Part shown: positions 32,671 through 41,255 of the stretch, piece by piece
Numbering within the stretch: position 1 is the first letter of the stretch
Layout of the letters: the number at the start of each line of letters is the position of its first letter
NCBI GenBank assembly: GCA_036502625.1
Contig: DASXYG010000140.1
Coordinates: 62,001-126,000, forward strand
DNA length: 64,000 bases
Source: DASXYG01 sp036502625
GTDB lineage: Bacteria; Actinomycetota; Actinomycetes; Streptosporangiales; Streptosporangiaceae
Direction of reading: 5' to 3'
Translations under genes and position numbers: made by a program
The notes under the pieces: model-generated
Told to the model about the DNA's origin: nothing
Seen by the model: the letters and a program-made list of their open reading frames with translations, nothing else
The model's database searches: none

Positions 32671-33207
32671 ATGGGAAAGCTGATCATTTCGACGCACTGC
32701 ACCGTGGACGGGATCGTCGGCCCGTCGCCCGTCGACTGGGCGGTCTTCGACGGCGAGACGGAGCGGTTCAAGTACGACCAGCTCCTGGCCGCCGACGCGT
32801 TCCTGCTCGGCCGCAAGGTCTACGAGGGGCTCTCCAGCGTCTGGCCGACGATCACCGACAACACGGGGTTCGCCGACCGGACGAACAGCCTCCCGAAGTA
32901 CGTCGCCTCCCGCACCCTCAGCGGGCCGCTCGAGTGGAACTCGTCGCTGCTCAAGGGCGACCTCGCCGAGAGTGTGGCCGACCTGAAGAGCCGGCACCGC
33001 GGCAACCTGATCTCCTTCGGCTGCGGCGAGCTCGCGTACGAACTGGCGTCCCAGGGGCTCGCCGACGAGATCCACTTCTGGGTCCAGCCCGCCGTGTGGG
33101 GCGAGGGCGAGCGGGCCTTCCACGGCGGCCGGGTGCGGATGCGGCTGCTTTCCACGACCGCCTTCGACTCGGGCATCACGCTGCTCAGCTACCGTCCGGT
33201 GAGCTGA
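32671..33207 (+). CDS. dihydrofolate-reductase-like (RibD C-terminal domain) protein
   Basis: A 178-residue NADPH-binding reductase-fold protein. It begins GKLIISTHCTVDGIVGPSPVDW, has DAFLLGRKVYEGLSSVWP, KYVASRTLSGPLEWN, the cofactor loop ISFGCGELAYELASQGLADEIHFWVQPAVWGEG and ends TLLSYRPVS, typical of the YyaP/RibD-C group. The ATG at 32671 follows GGAGG. It is probably a stand-alone reductase; no folate or riboflavin genes are near. Confidence 0.87.
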   Translation: MGKLIISTHCTVDGIVGPSPVDWAVFDGETERFKYDQLLAADAFLLGRKVYEGLSSVWPTITDNTGFADRTNSLPKYVASRTLSGPLEWNSSLLKGDLAESVADLKSRHRGNLISFGCGELAYELASQGLADEIHFWVQPAVWGEGERAFHGGRVRMRLLSTTAFDSGITLLSYRPVS

Positions 33208-33223
33208 GCCGTACGGCCGGTTC

Positions 33224-34003
33224 CTAGCGGACGGCCATCAGCACACGGTTGGAGAGCACCTGCCAGATGGTCCCCACCTCGCGGAAGCCGGCGTCGCGCA
33301 GCGCGGCCACGTGGACGTCGAAGCCGGGCGGGAAGTCCTGCCGCTGCTTGCCGGCGAAGCGGCGGGCGCGCTCGGCGAGCAGCGGCGCGAACGCCGGCTC
33401 TGCGGCCAGCGCCGCCCACCACTGCTCGGCGGTCTCGATGCCGCGCGCGGCGAACGCGGCGTCCGTCCACTGTTCGTCCAGGGTGTGCTGGCTCAGGTGC
33501 GCGAACGCCGGCAGCCGGGGGCTGAACGCCATGTTGTCGCCGTTGAGGAAGAGGCCGCCGGGACGCACCAGGCGGCAGAGCTCGCGGTAGACGCGGGTCA
33601 GCGGCGCCGGGCGCAGCCAGTGCAGCGCGGTGCTGCTGAGCACGGCGTCCACCTGCGTCTCGCCCAGGGTGTCGAGCCAGTCGGGCGACGCCAGGTCGGC
33701 CTCGACCCAGCGCAGCCGGCCGCCGACCGTGCCGACGGCGCCGCGCCCGATGGCCAGCATCACGGGATCCATGTCGACCGCGATCGCGCGCGCCTCGGGA
33801 AAGCGGTCGAGCAGCCGCTGACTGATCGAGCCCGGCCCGCACGCGAGGTCGACGGCCACGAACGACGCGGGCAGCAGCTCCTCCAGCGCGTCGAACATCA
33901 CCGTGAAGCGCGCCTCGCGGTTCGGAACGTAGCCCTCCTGCTGCGCGTCCCAGCGCCGCAACCAGTAGAGCCAGTCAATCTCCGGCTGCACATCCGCTTC
34001 CAC
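33224..34003 (-). CDS. class I SAM-dependent methyltransferase
   Basis: A 259-residue methyltransferase of the trans-aconitate/ubiE-like type. Motif I is VAVDLACGPGSISQRLLDRFPEARAIAVDMD; ADLASPDWL and the post-II segment VDAVLSSTALHWL follow, and LCRLVRPGGLFLNGDNMAF is motif III. The start is the GTG at 34003. Monocistronic by position, facing the DHFR-like gene. Acceptor unknown. Confidence 0.88.
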   Translation of the reverse strand: MEADVQPEIDWLYWLRRWDAQQEGYVPNREARFTVMFDALEELLPASFVAVDLACGPGSISQRLLDRFPEARAIAVDMDPVMLAIGRGAVGTVGGRLRWVEADLASPDWLDTLGETQVDAVLSSTALHWLRPAPLTRVYRELCRLVRPGGLFLNGDNMAFSPRLPAFAHLSQHTLDEQWTDAAFAARGIETAEQWWAALAAEPAFAPLLAERARRFAGKQRQDFPPGFDVHVAALRDAGFREVGTIWQVLSNRVLMAVR

Positions 34004-34159
34004 GCGAACCCCCGCCCAAGATCGTCATGCCGCAGTTCAGCGACCTTGGTACGCCACCATACGGCCGATATACCACCCGCCGTCGGCATTCGACGTCAGT
34101 GATCGGCGCCGAGAGAGTCCGAGGTGATCTGCGGCCGGCGCACCGGACCCGATCCTCCC

Positions 34160-35500
34160 TTACGACGGACGGACGTTGTGGTTGCCGGCGAAAAGGTCGG
34201 CCGGGTCGTAGCGGCGCTTGACCGCGGCGAGCCGCGCGTACGTCTCCGCCGGGTAGATCGCCGCGACGTCCTCCTCCGTGGCCGAGGCGAGGAAGTTGGC
34301 GTACGCGCCGGTGACGTGCGGGGCGAGCCGCGTCCAGAGCGCGTCCCACCCGGGGCGGCCGGCCTCGACGGCCGGTGCGGGGCCCATCGCGGTCGTCATG
34401 ATCATCAGCTCGGCCTGGCGGTGCGCGTACGCGGTGGCGTCGCCGGGGACGCGGGCCACCGCGCCGCCGACGCTGCGCACGCTGAGGAACGGCGCGCCGT
34501 CCGCCGCCCCGGCCTCGGCCAGGATCCGCAGGACGTCGCGCACCGATTCACGGTTCACGAAGGCGTTCCTGGTCACGACGCTGATGCCCGGCGGCGGTGC
34601 CGCGCCCTCCTCCAGGACGTCCGCGTACGGCGTCGGCGCGACGTCGTCGGTGAGGACCGTGCCGAGCCGGCGGATCGGGTCGATCGCCCGCGCGGCGAGC
34701 TCCGGGTCGTCGCCGTCGAAGGCGACGCGGATCGCCACCGGCGCCTCGGGCCCGCCCGCGAACGGGTTGGCGAAGTCGGCGACCGAGGTGAGCGCCTCGG
34801 GTGCCGTACGGAGGTGGTCCGCCCAGCCCTGGAGCACGGACGCCGACTCGGCCGCGGGGAAGGCGATCGTGCCGTAGAAGACGTCGGTCGTTGGGTGCGC
34901 CGCGAACTCGAAGGCGGTCACGATCCCGAGGTTGCCGCCGCCACCGCGCACCGCCCAGAACAGGTCCGGGTTCTCCGCCGCGCTCGCCCGCACGACCGCG
35001 CCGCCGGCGGTGACCACCTCGGCGGCGACCACGTTGTCCAGGGCCAGGCCGTACCTCCTGACCTTCCAGCCGATGCCGCCGGACAGCGTCAGCCCGCCGA
35101 CGCCGACGCCCTTGTTGTCGCCGGAGGAGATCGCCAGGCCGTACGGCGCCAGGGCGTCGGCGACCTCACCCCACGTCGCGCCGCCGCCGATCCGTACGCG
35201 GTGGCGCTCCCGGTCGGCGACCACCACGTCGGCGAGCATCCGGAGGTCGAGCACGACGCCGCCGTCGTTGGTGCCGAACCCCGCGAACGAGTGGCCGCCG
35301 CCGCGCACGGCCAGCGGGAGCCCCGCGTCCGCGGCGAACACGACGCCCGCCCGTACGTCCCCCACGTTCTTGGGCCGCAGGACGTACGCCGGGCTGCCCG
35401 CGGCCAGCACCGTACGGCCGGCCGACGCGTACTCGGCCCCGCCCGGCTCGATGATGTCGCCGCCGAAGTCACGGCGCAGGTTCTCCACAGATGAGTGCAT
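34160..35500 (-). CDS. FAD-linked oxidase, berberine-bridge type, probable ECF41 target
   Basis: A 446-residue flavoprotein. The histidine attachment motif RGGGHSFAGFG (8-alpha-N1-histidyl FAD) is intact. The second, cysteinyl, attachment site of bicovalent relatives is absent: the loop reads SSGDNKGVGVGGLTLSGGIGW without Cys, so FAD is probably held by one bond. GGGGNLGIVTAFEF and the C-terminal YDPADLFAGNHNVRP are typical. The ATG at 35500 follows GGAAGGAAC. It shares a promoter motif with the sigma factor gene upstream, and oxidoreductases are classic partners of ECF41 sigma factors. Confidence 0.9.
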   Translation of the reverse strand: MHSSVENLRRDFGGDIIEPGGAEYASAGRTVLAAGSPAYVLRPKNVGDVRAGVVFAADAGLPLAVRGGGHSFAGFGTNDGGVVLDLRMLADVVVADRERHRVRIGGGATWGEVADALAPYGLAISSGDNKGVGVGGLTLSGGIGWKVRRYGLALDNVVAAEVVTAGGAVVRASAAENPDLFWAVRGGGGNLGIVTAFEFAAHPTTDVFYGTIAFPAAESASVLQGWADHLRTAPEALTSVADFANPFAGGPEAPVAIRVAFDGDDPELAARAIDPIRRLGTVLTDDVAPTPYADVLEEGAAPPPGISVVTRNAFVNRESVRDVLRILAEAGAADGAPFLSVRSVGGAVARVPGDATAYAHRQAELMIMTTAMGPAPAVEAGRPGWDALWTRLAPHVTGAYANFLASATEEDVAAIYPAETYARLAAVKRRYDPADLFAGNHNVRPS

Positions 35501-35564
35501 GATGTTCCTTCCGCTGACGAGTCCGTCCGGCCGCGGCGGAGCGTGCCGCGGCGGACGTACACGA

Positions 35565-35591
35565 GATGCCGGCCGCCCGCTCGGTGTGACA
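35565..35591 (-). promoter_or_regulatory. ECF41-type promoter of the flavoprotein gene
   Basis: On the minus strand TGTCACA (35591-35585) and CATC (35568-35565) are separated by 16 bases, close to the ECF41 pattern TGTCACA/CGTC. The 11-mer GTCACACCGAG is shared exactly with the sigma gene promoter. The element lies about 65 bases before the ATG at 35500. Confidence 0.65.
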
Positions 35592-35611
35592 GCGCGGGCG
35601 CGGTTTTCCGG

Positions 35612-36526
35612 CTAGCGGCTCAGGACGGTCTCCCGCTCCATGCGCGACAGCTTCGCGGGGTTCCGTACGGCGTAGAGCCCGGTGATGACGCCGTCGTCGA
35701 CGCGTACCGCCACGACCGTGTTGATCGCGCCGTCGACGCGCATGATCAGCGCCGGGTAGCCGTTGACCTGCGTCGGCTCCAGCGTCACGGTCCCGCCGAA
35801 CCTGCCGAGCCCCTCGGCCATCGGGCCGGCCACCTTGTCGGCGCCCACGATCGGCTCGACGGTGGCCTGCACTACGCCGCCGCCGTCGCCCATGAAGACG
35901 ACGTCCGGCGCGAGGATCGTGAGCAGGCCCTTCAGGTCGCCGGTCTCGGCCGCCTTCTGGAACGCCTCGAGCGCGCCGCGGGTCTCCGCCGGGGTGACGA
36001 CGCCGCGCGGCCGGCGCGCCGCGACGTGCGCACGCGCCCGGTGGGCGATCTGGCGTACCGCGGCCTGGCTCTTGCCGACGGCCTCGGCGATCTCGTCGTA
36101 GTCGACCGCGAACACGTCGCGCAGCACGAACACCGCGCGCTCGGTCGGCGCGAGCGTCTCCAGCACCAGCAGCATCGCCATCGAGACGTTCTCCGCGAGC
36201 TCGATGTCCTCGGCCACGTCCGGCGCGGTCAGCAACGGCTCGGGCAGCCAGGTCCCGACATAGGACTCCCGGCGCCGCCCGACCGCGCGCAGCCGCATCA
36301 GCGCCTGCCGCGTGGTGATCCGCACGAGGTACGCCCGCTGGTTCCGCACGGTCTCCAGGTCGACGCCCGTCCACCGCAGCCACGTCTCCTGCAGGACGTC
36401 CTCGGCGTCGGCGGCCGACCCGAGCATCTCGTACGCCACGGTGAACAGCAGGTTCCGGTGCGCGACGAACGCCTCGGTAGCCGAGTCCATCCGCCCGCCC
36501 GTCCCCGCCTCGCCGACCTCACCCAT
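35612..36526 (-). CDS. ECF41-family (SigJ-like) RNA polymerase sigma factor with SnoaL-like C-terminal domain
   Basis: A 304-residue sigma factor. Region 2 (AFVAHRNLLFTVAYEMLGS...AEDVLQETWLRW) and region 4 (LAPTERAVFVLRDVF to KSQAAVRQIAHRARAHV) are complete. The ECF41 hallmarks are visible: the linker WLPEPLL, a DGGG motif (MGDGGGVVQA) and a C-terminal NPxKL (RNPAKLSRM). The fused SnoaL_2-like domain replaces a separate anti-sigma factor in this family. The start is the ATG at 36526 or the later ATG at 36490. It has its own ECF41-like promoter, suggesting autoregulation. Confidence 0.92.
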   Translation of the reverse strand: MGEVGEAGTGGRMDSATEAFVAHRNLLFTVAYEMLGSAADAEDVLQETWLRWTGVDLETVRNQRAYLVRITTRQALMRLRAVGRRRESYVGTWLPEPLLTAPDVAEDIELAENVSMAMLLVLETLAPTERAVFVLRDVFAVDYDEIAEAVGKSQAAVRQIAHRARAHVAARRPRGVVTPAETRGALEAFQKAAETGDLKGLLTILAPDVVFMGDGGGVVQATVEPIVGADKVAGPMAEGLGRFGGTVTLEPTQVNGYPALIMRVDGAINTVVAVRVDDGVITGLYAVRNPAKLSRMERETVLSR

Positions 36527-36569
36527 AACCGGCCCCCGTCCACTCGCACCAACGCTGTCCCACGCACCT

Positions 36570-36595
36570 GACGCCGCCCCTGGCCTCGGTGTGAC
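36570..36595 (-). promoter_or_regulatory. ECF41-type autoregulatory promoter
   Basis: On the minus strand GTCACA (36595-36590), 16 bases, then CGTC (36573-36570), upstream of the sigma factor ATG at 36526. The base before is C rather than T. The sequence GTCACACCGAG also occurs at the flavoprotein promoter. Confidence 0.65.
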
Positions 36596-36626
36596 GCCCG
36601 AGACCTGTGACGCCCGTCACACCGGA

Positions 36627-38165
36627 CTAGCGGCGGGGCAGCCGTTCCGCGGCGCGGCGGCGCAGCTCCGTGCGGTCCGGTTTCTGGCTGCCCGTCAGGG
36701 GGAGCGCGTCGAGGACGAGGACGATCTCCGGTGCGTACGCCGCGCCGCGGTGGTCGCGCACCCAGGCGACGACGGTCTCCGCGTCGAGCCGCGCGCCCGG
36801 CGCGGGCACGACGGCGGCGCCCACGTGCTCCTCGCCGTCCGGCCCGGCGACGCCGAACACCGCGGCGGCGCCGATCGCGGGGTGCGCGTGCAGGACGTCC
36901 TCGATCGCGGACGGGTACACGTGGCCCTCCGCGGCGATGATCACGTCCGTGACGCGGCCGGCGATGGTCAGGTAGCCGGCGGAGTCGAGGAAGCCGAGGT
37001 CGCCGGTGCGGAACCAGCCGTCGCGCATCGCCTCGGCGGTGCGGTCGGGCTGGCGGTGGTACGCCACGACCACGCTCGGCCCGCGCACCCAGATCTCGCC
37101 GGTCGTCCCGGTGCCGACCGGCGCGCCCGAGGAGTCGCGGATGCTCACGGTCACGCTCCCCACCGGGCGGCCGACCGTGGACAGCAGCTCGGGGCGCAGG
37201 TGCTCCTCGGTGGACAGCCAGGTGATCTGGTTCGCCTCCAGCGTGCCGTAGCCCTGCGCGACGATCGGCCCGAACCGCTCGACGGCCTGCGCCATCCGGG
37301 ACGGCGAACCGCCCGAGCCGCCGCACGCGATCGACCGCAGGCTCGACGTGTCGGTGGCCGGGAGGTCCGGGTGGTCGAGCAGTGCGTACAGCAGGCGCGG
37401 CGGCAGCCAGACGAACGTGACGCGCTCGGCGGCGATCGCGGCGAGCACCGCGCCGGCGTCGAACCGCTCGTGCAGCACCACCCGGCCGCCCGCGGCCAGC
37501 ACCACCTCCGCGAGCGTCCCGCCGAGGTGGCCGATCGGTGTGCAGAGCAGTTGCGTGGCATCGCGCCAGGCCGCCAGCGCGGGCGGCGTGAGGTAGCCCG
37601 GCACCCGGAAATCGCGCGGCACGCCCTTGGGCGCGCCGGTGCTGCCGCCGGTGAGCCGGATCGAGGCGAGGTCGCCGGGGCGCGCCCGGACCTCCACCGG
37701 CTCCGCGGACTCCGCCGCCGCGCGCGCCGCGAGGTCCGGCGCGAGGTCGCTCACCCCGTACGCCAGCAGCGCCACGCCCGGCGCCTCGGCCGCGGCGGCG
37801 CGCACCAGGCCGTCGTACGGCCCGGGGTCGAAGACCAGCGTTGCCGCGCCCGTGGTGTGCAGCATCCGGGCCAGCAGCGCGGGCGCGAGCCCGTCGTAGA
37901 GGATCGTCGTGGCGCAGCCGAGCGCGTGGGCGGCGTACCGCAGCACGTACGTCTCCGGGCGGTTCCCCGTCAGCACGGCGAGCACGTCGCCGCGGCGCAG
38001 GCCGGACGCGCGCAGCGCCCGCGCCGTACGGTGGATCCGGTCGAGCAGGTCGCCGTAGGTCCAGGTGGCGCCCGCGTGGGTGATCGCCGGCCGGTCGCGG
38101 CTGCCCGCGAAGGCGGCGAGGACGACACCGACCGATGTCGCGCCGTCGCCGGTGCCCGTGGTCAT
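36627..38165 (-). CDS. AMP-dependent acyl-CoA synthetase/ligase
   Basis: A 512-residue adenylate-forming enzyme. The phosphate loop reads IRLTGGSTGAPKGVP; IVAQGYGTLEANQITWL replaces the usual YGxTE (Thr-Leu-Glu), and RTGDLGFLDSAGYLTIAGRVTDVIIAAEGHVYP and LPLTGSQKPDRTELR follow. The ATG at 38165 follows a GGGGG box. It differs clearly from the ligase at 23858. The substrate is an unknown carboxylic acid; proximity to a P450/TetR pair may link them. Confidence 0.9.
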   Translation of the reverse strand: MTTGTGDGATSVGVVLAAFAGSRDRPAITHAGATWTYGDLLDRIHRTARALRASGLRRGDVLAVLTGNRPETYVLRYAAHALGCATTILYDGLAPALLARMLHTTGAATLVFDPGPYDGLVRAAAAEAPGVALLAYGVSDLAPDLAARAAAESAEPVEVRARPGDLASIRLTGGSTGAPKGVPRDFRVPGYLTPPALAAWRDATQLLCTPIGHLGGTLAEVVLAAGGRVVLHERFDAGAVLAAIAAERVTFVWLPPRLLYALLDHPDLPATDTSSLRSIACGGSGGSPSRMAQAVERFGPIVAQGYGTLEANQITWLSTEEHLRPELLSTVGRPVGSVTVSIRDSSGAPVGTGTTGEIWVRGPSVVVAYHRQPDRTAEAMRDGWFRTGDLGFLDSAGYLTIAGRVTDVIIAAEGHVYPSAIEDVLHAHPAIGAAAVFGVAGPDGEEHVGAAVVPAPGARLDAETVVAWVRDHRGAAYAPEIVLVLDALPLTGSQKPDRTELRRRAAERLPRR

Positions 38166-38229
38166 GCGCGACCGCCCCCTGATCCGTTTCCGGCCGCGCA
38201 CCACGATACGGCGCGGTGCCGACATACGG

Positions 38230-38838
38230 TCAGGCGCCGGCGACGCCGCCGAACCCGCCGCACGCGGGCGGCGGCAGCGCCGGGCCCGGCGCCCGGATGC
38301 CGGCCAGCAGCAGCGCCAGGTACCTGCGCACGTCGGCGCCGTCCGGGTCGGACGGGTGCACGGTCGCCAGCGCCATCACCACGATCGCGGCCAGGTCGCG
38401 CACGACCAGCTCGCCGCGGACCTGCCCGGCGTCCTGCGCGGCCCGCAGCACCTCGCGCAGCGGGCCGAGGAACCGTTCGGCGGTGTCGATGGTGACCGCG
38501 CCGGCCTCGTGCGCCGCGGTGAGCAGGTCGTGGTGCGCGGCCAGGCTCCGGACCGCGGCGGTCATCGCGTCGGCCAGCCCGCGCCCGGGGTCGGCGGAGC
38601 CGCGCGCGGCGACCGCGAGCGGCTCGACCTCCTCCACGAAGTACGTGTCGAAGGCGGCGCGTACCAGCCCCTCACGGCCGCCGAACAGCCGGTAGACGGT
38701 CGCGATGCCGACCCCGGCGTGCTCGGCGACCAGTTCGAGCGGGACGACCGGGCCGCGGTCGCGGAACAGCGTGATCACGGCACGGACGACGCGCTCGGAA
38801 TTACGGCGCGCATCGGCCCTGCGGCGCTGTCCCTGCAC
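38230..38838 (-). CDS. TetR-family transcriptional regulator
   Basis: A 202-residue TetR protein. The N-terminal helix-turn-helix RRNSERVVRAVITLFRDRG...ELVAEHAGVGIATVYRLFGGREGLV is clear and the helical C-terminus is the ligand domain. The GTG at 38838 lies 12 bases after the P450 gene, so both are co-transcribed and the regulator probably controls the P450 promoter. Confidence 0.88.
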   Translation of the reverse strand: MQGQRRRADARRNSERVVRAVITLFRDRGPVVPLELVAEHAGVGIATVYRLFGGREGLVRAAFDTYFVEEVEPLAVAARGSADPGRGLADAMTAAVRSLAAHHDLLTAAHEAGAVTIDTAERFLGPLREVLRAAQDAGQVRGELVVRDLAAIVVMALATVHPSDPDGADVRRYLALLLAGIRAPGPALPPPACGGFGGVAGA

Positions 38839-38850
38839 GGCCCGCCCCCG

Positions 38851-40041
38851 TCACCAGGCGACTTGCAGCTCGGTGAGCCCGTAGACGACGTGGAACGACC
38901 GGAAGTGGACGTCGTCGTCGACCTCGCGCAGCCCCGGGAACCGCGCGAACAGCGCCGGGAACGCGGTGCGCATCTCCATGCGGGCCAGCGGGGCGCCGAG
39001 GCAGTGGTGCAGGCCGTGGCCGAACGCGGCGTGGCCGCCGGTGCCGCGGGTGATGTCGAGCCGGTCCGGGTCGTCGACCAGCTCCGGGTCGCGGTTGGCG
39101 GCCGGCAGCGCGCACATGACCAGCTCGCCCTCCGGGATCGTCCGCCCGCCGATCTCGACTTCGGCGGTGGTCACCTTGGACGTGCCGGAGTGGACGATGC
39201 TCAGCCAGCGCAGCAGCTCCTCGACGGCCGGGTCGACCAGGTCGTCGTCGCCGCGCAGCAGCGCGAGCTGCTCCGGGTGGCGCAGCATCGCCAGCGTGCC
39301 GAGGCCGAGCATGTTCGAGGTCGTCTCGTGCCCGGCGAGCAGCAGCAGGTTCGCGATGCCGATCAGCTCGTCGGTGGACAGGTCGTCGCCGTGCTCGCGG
39401 ATCAGCATGCCGAGCAGGTCCTCGCCCTTGGCGGTGCGGGCGCGCGAGACGAGCTCGCTCATGTAGGCGCGCGACTCCCGCTGCGCCGCCACGCGCTCCT
39501 CCATCGGCAGCCCGACGTTCAGCAGCCGGCCGCTGCGCCGCTGGAAGTCGCGGCGGTCGGCGTACGGCACGCCGAGCAGCTCGCAGATCACCAGCGACGG
39601 CACCGGGAGCGCGAACGCCTGGACGAGGTCGGCGGGCGAGCCCGCGCGCTCCATGTCGTCGAGGTGCTGGTCGACGATCTCCTTGATGCGCGGCTGGAGC
39701 CGGCGGATGCGCCGTACGGTGAACTCCGGGGTGAGGATGCGGCGCAGCCGGGTGTGGTCGGGCGGGTCGAAGGCGAGCAGGTTCCCGGCCCGCCGCTGGG
39801 CGATCTCCTCCGGCGTGGCCTTCGCGTTCATCGGCTGGAACCGCATCATGTCGGCGTTGCTGAACCGCTCCCAGTCGCCCAGCACCGCGCGTACGTCGGC
39901 GAATCTGGTCACCAGCCAGGCGTCCACGCCGAACGGTGTGGTGATCTTGCTGACGCCCGCGCCGTCACGCAGCTCGGACAGCTCCGGGGCCGGGTCGAAC
40001 CCGGTCCGGCGCATGTACAGCGGCAGTTCCGTGGTCTGCAC
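38851..40041 (-). CDS. cytochrome P450 (CYP105/107-like)
   Basis: A 396-residue soluble bacterial P450. The I-helix AGHETT (236-241), the K-helix ExxR (about 275-278), and the heme loop AFGHGLHHCLGAPLAR with Cys347 are intact; FDPPDHTRLRRILTPEFTVRR is the C-helix region. The GTG at 40041 follows GGAGG. It needs ferredoxin and reductase encoded elsewhere. It forms an operon with the TetR gene. Confidence 0.93.
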   Translation of the reverse strand: MQTTELPLYMRRTGFDPAPELSELRDGAGVSKITTPFGVDAWLVTRFADVRAVLGDWERFSNADMMRFQPMNAKATPEEIAQRRAGNLLAFDPPDHTRLRRILTPEFTVRRIRRLQPRIKEIVDQHLDDMERAGSPADLVQAFALPVPSLVICELLGVPYADRRDFQRRSGRLLNVGLPMEERVAAQRESRAYMSELVSRARTAKGEDLLGMLIREHGDDLSTDELIGIANLLLLAGHETTSNMLGLGTLAMLRHPEQLALLRGDDDLVDPAVEELLRWLSIVHSGTSKVTTAEVEIGGRTIPEGELVMCALPAANRDPELVDDPDRLDITRGTGGHAAFGHGLHHCLGAPLARMEMRTAFPALFARFPGLREVDDDVHFRSFHVVYGLTELQVAW

Positions 40042-40125
40042 GAAGCCTCCTCGGTCGGGTGCGCTCCGGACGAAACGATAACCCCCTATCACATAGCCGG
40101 TCACGCGCCCGCCGGGAAGGGCCGC

Positions 40126-40644
40126 TCAGGGGCGGCGCCAGCGCAGCCGGCCCGCGTTGTCGGTACGGCAGACGTACGTGCGCCCGGCCGAGGAGACGCC
40201 GACGTGCCCGGCCTCGCTGTGCGCGCAGAACGCTCCGGGGGTGACGGTGAGCCGGTGCGGGCGCGGCGGCGCGTGCGTCGGGCGCGGCTTCGGCTTGTGG
40301 GTCACGTGGTGGCGCGCGTGGGTGCGGACCGGCGTGGGCCGCGGGTGGTGGCGCTTCGGGCGGGCGGTGTGGCGGCGGTGATGCGCCGGGGCCGTACGGG
40401 TGGCCGCCGGGGTCGCGGACGGGGTGTCGGTGCCGGTCGCCGAGGTGGTCGCGGTCGGGGCGGCCGAGCTGGTGGGCGTGGCGCTCGGCGGATCGGTGGC
40501 GCCGCTGGGGTTGGCCACCAGCGCGGCCGTGCAGCCGCCGAACAGCAGGAGCATGACGAACCCGCCGGCGACCCCGGCGGTGATCAGGCAGCCGTTGGCC
40601 GTGCGCGGCCGTCGCGGCGGCGGCATCTGCGGGATCGGGTGCAT
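40126..40644 (-). CDS. membrane-anchored protein with low-complexity linker
   Basis: A 172-residue protein. A short Pro-rich N-terminus precedes one hydrophobic helix (about 18-45, CLITAGVAGGFVMLLLFGG) with a possible lipobox-like GGC. A Ser/Thr/Ala/Pro then His/Arg/Pro-rich linker (50-135) leads to a small C-terminal domain GAFCAHSEAGHVGVSSAGRTYVCR with two cysteines. Such tails occur on many actinobacterial surface proteins. Function unknown. Confidence 0.75.
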   Translation of the reverse strand: MHPIPQMPPPRRPRTANGCLITAGVAGGFVMLLLFGGCTAALVANPSGATDPPSATPTSSAAPTATTSATGTDTPSATPAATRTAPAHHRRHTARPKRHHPRPTPVRTHARHHVTHKPKPRPTHAPPRPHRLTVTPGAFCAHSEAGHVGVSSAGRTYVCRTDNAGRLRWRRP

Positions 40645-40834
40645 GATCGCCTCCAGGTAATTGAACGTTGAATATGTGACGCAGGGTCATCGCCACACGT
40701 TCACCGGGAAACGGTCACGAGCTGGGGGTCATCCGATCACGAGACGGAACGACTTACCGGTAACGATCACTGTCGGTCATCTCCGGTCAAGGGACGGGTC
40801 AGCCCGCCGTGACGCAGGTCACCCGGTCCCCGGA

Positions 40835-40861
40835 TGTCACACGGTCTCCGCACGACGTGTC
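40835..40861 (+). promoter_or_regulatory. possible ECF41-type promoter of the DoxX-like gene
   Basis: TGTCACA (40835-40841), 16 bases, TGTC (40858-40861), 38 bases before the ATG at 40899. The -35 is a perfect match to the element at 35585-35591 and the spacing is identical; the -10 differs at one base from CGTC. Confidence 0.45.
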
Positions 40862-40898
40862 AGTGAAGTGAATGCCGCACACTGACGAGGAGCACCTG

Positions 40899-41246
40899 AT
40901 GTCCATCGCGTACGTGATCGTCACCGTCTTCGCCGCCCTCTGGGTGGCCTTCTCCGCCTTCTCGGTGCTCACCCGCGCCAAGTGGGTCGTCGAGCCGCTG
41001 GCCGCGTACGGCGTCCCCCGGTCGTGGTGGCCCTGGCTCGCCGCCGCCAAGGGCGCGGGCGCGGCCGGCCTGCTGGCCGGGCTCGCCGTCCCGCCCCTCG
41101 GCATCGCGGCCGCGGCCTGCCTGATCCTCTACTTCATCGGCGCGGTCGTCACCGTCGTACGCGCCCGTTCGTACGCGCACATCCCGTACCCGCTGCTCTA
41201 CCTCGCCCCCGTCGCCGCCGCCCTGGCCCTCACCCTCGCCGCCTGA
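40899..41246 (+). CDS. DoxX-like small membrane protein
   Basis: A 115-residue, four-helix membrane protein of the DoxX/DoxD-like type: IAYVIVTVFAALWVAFSAFSVL, then an LAAYGVPRSWWPWLAAAKGAGAAGLLAG core and IPYPLLYLAPVAAALAL. The ATG at 40899 follows GAGGAG; an upstream ATG at 40872 is less likely. Function of this group is poorly defined. It may be under the ECF41 sigma factor encoded 4.4 kb away. Confidence 0.8.
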   Translation: MSIAYVIVTVFAALWVAFSAFSVLTRAKWVVEPLAAYGVPRSWWPWLAAAKGAGAAGLLAGLAVPPLGIAAAACLILYFIGAVVTVVRARSYAHIPYPLLYLAPVAAALALTLAA

Positions 41247-41255
41247 CCGGCGGGG

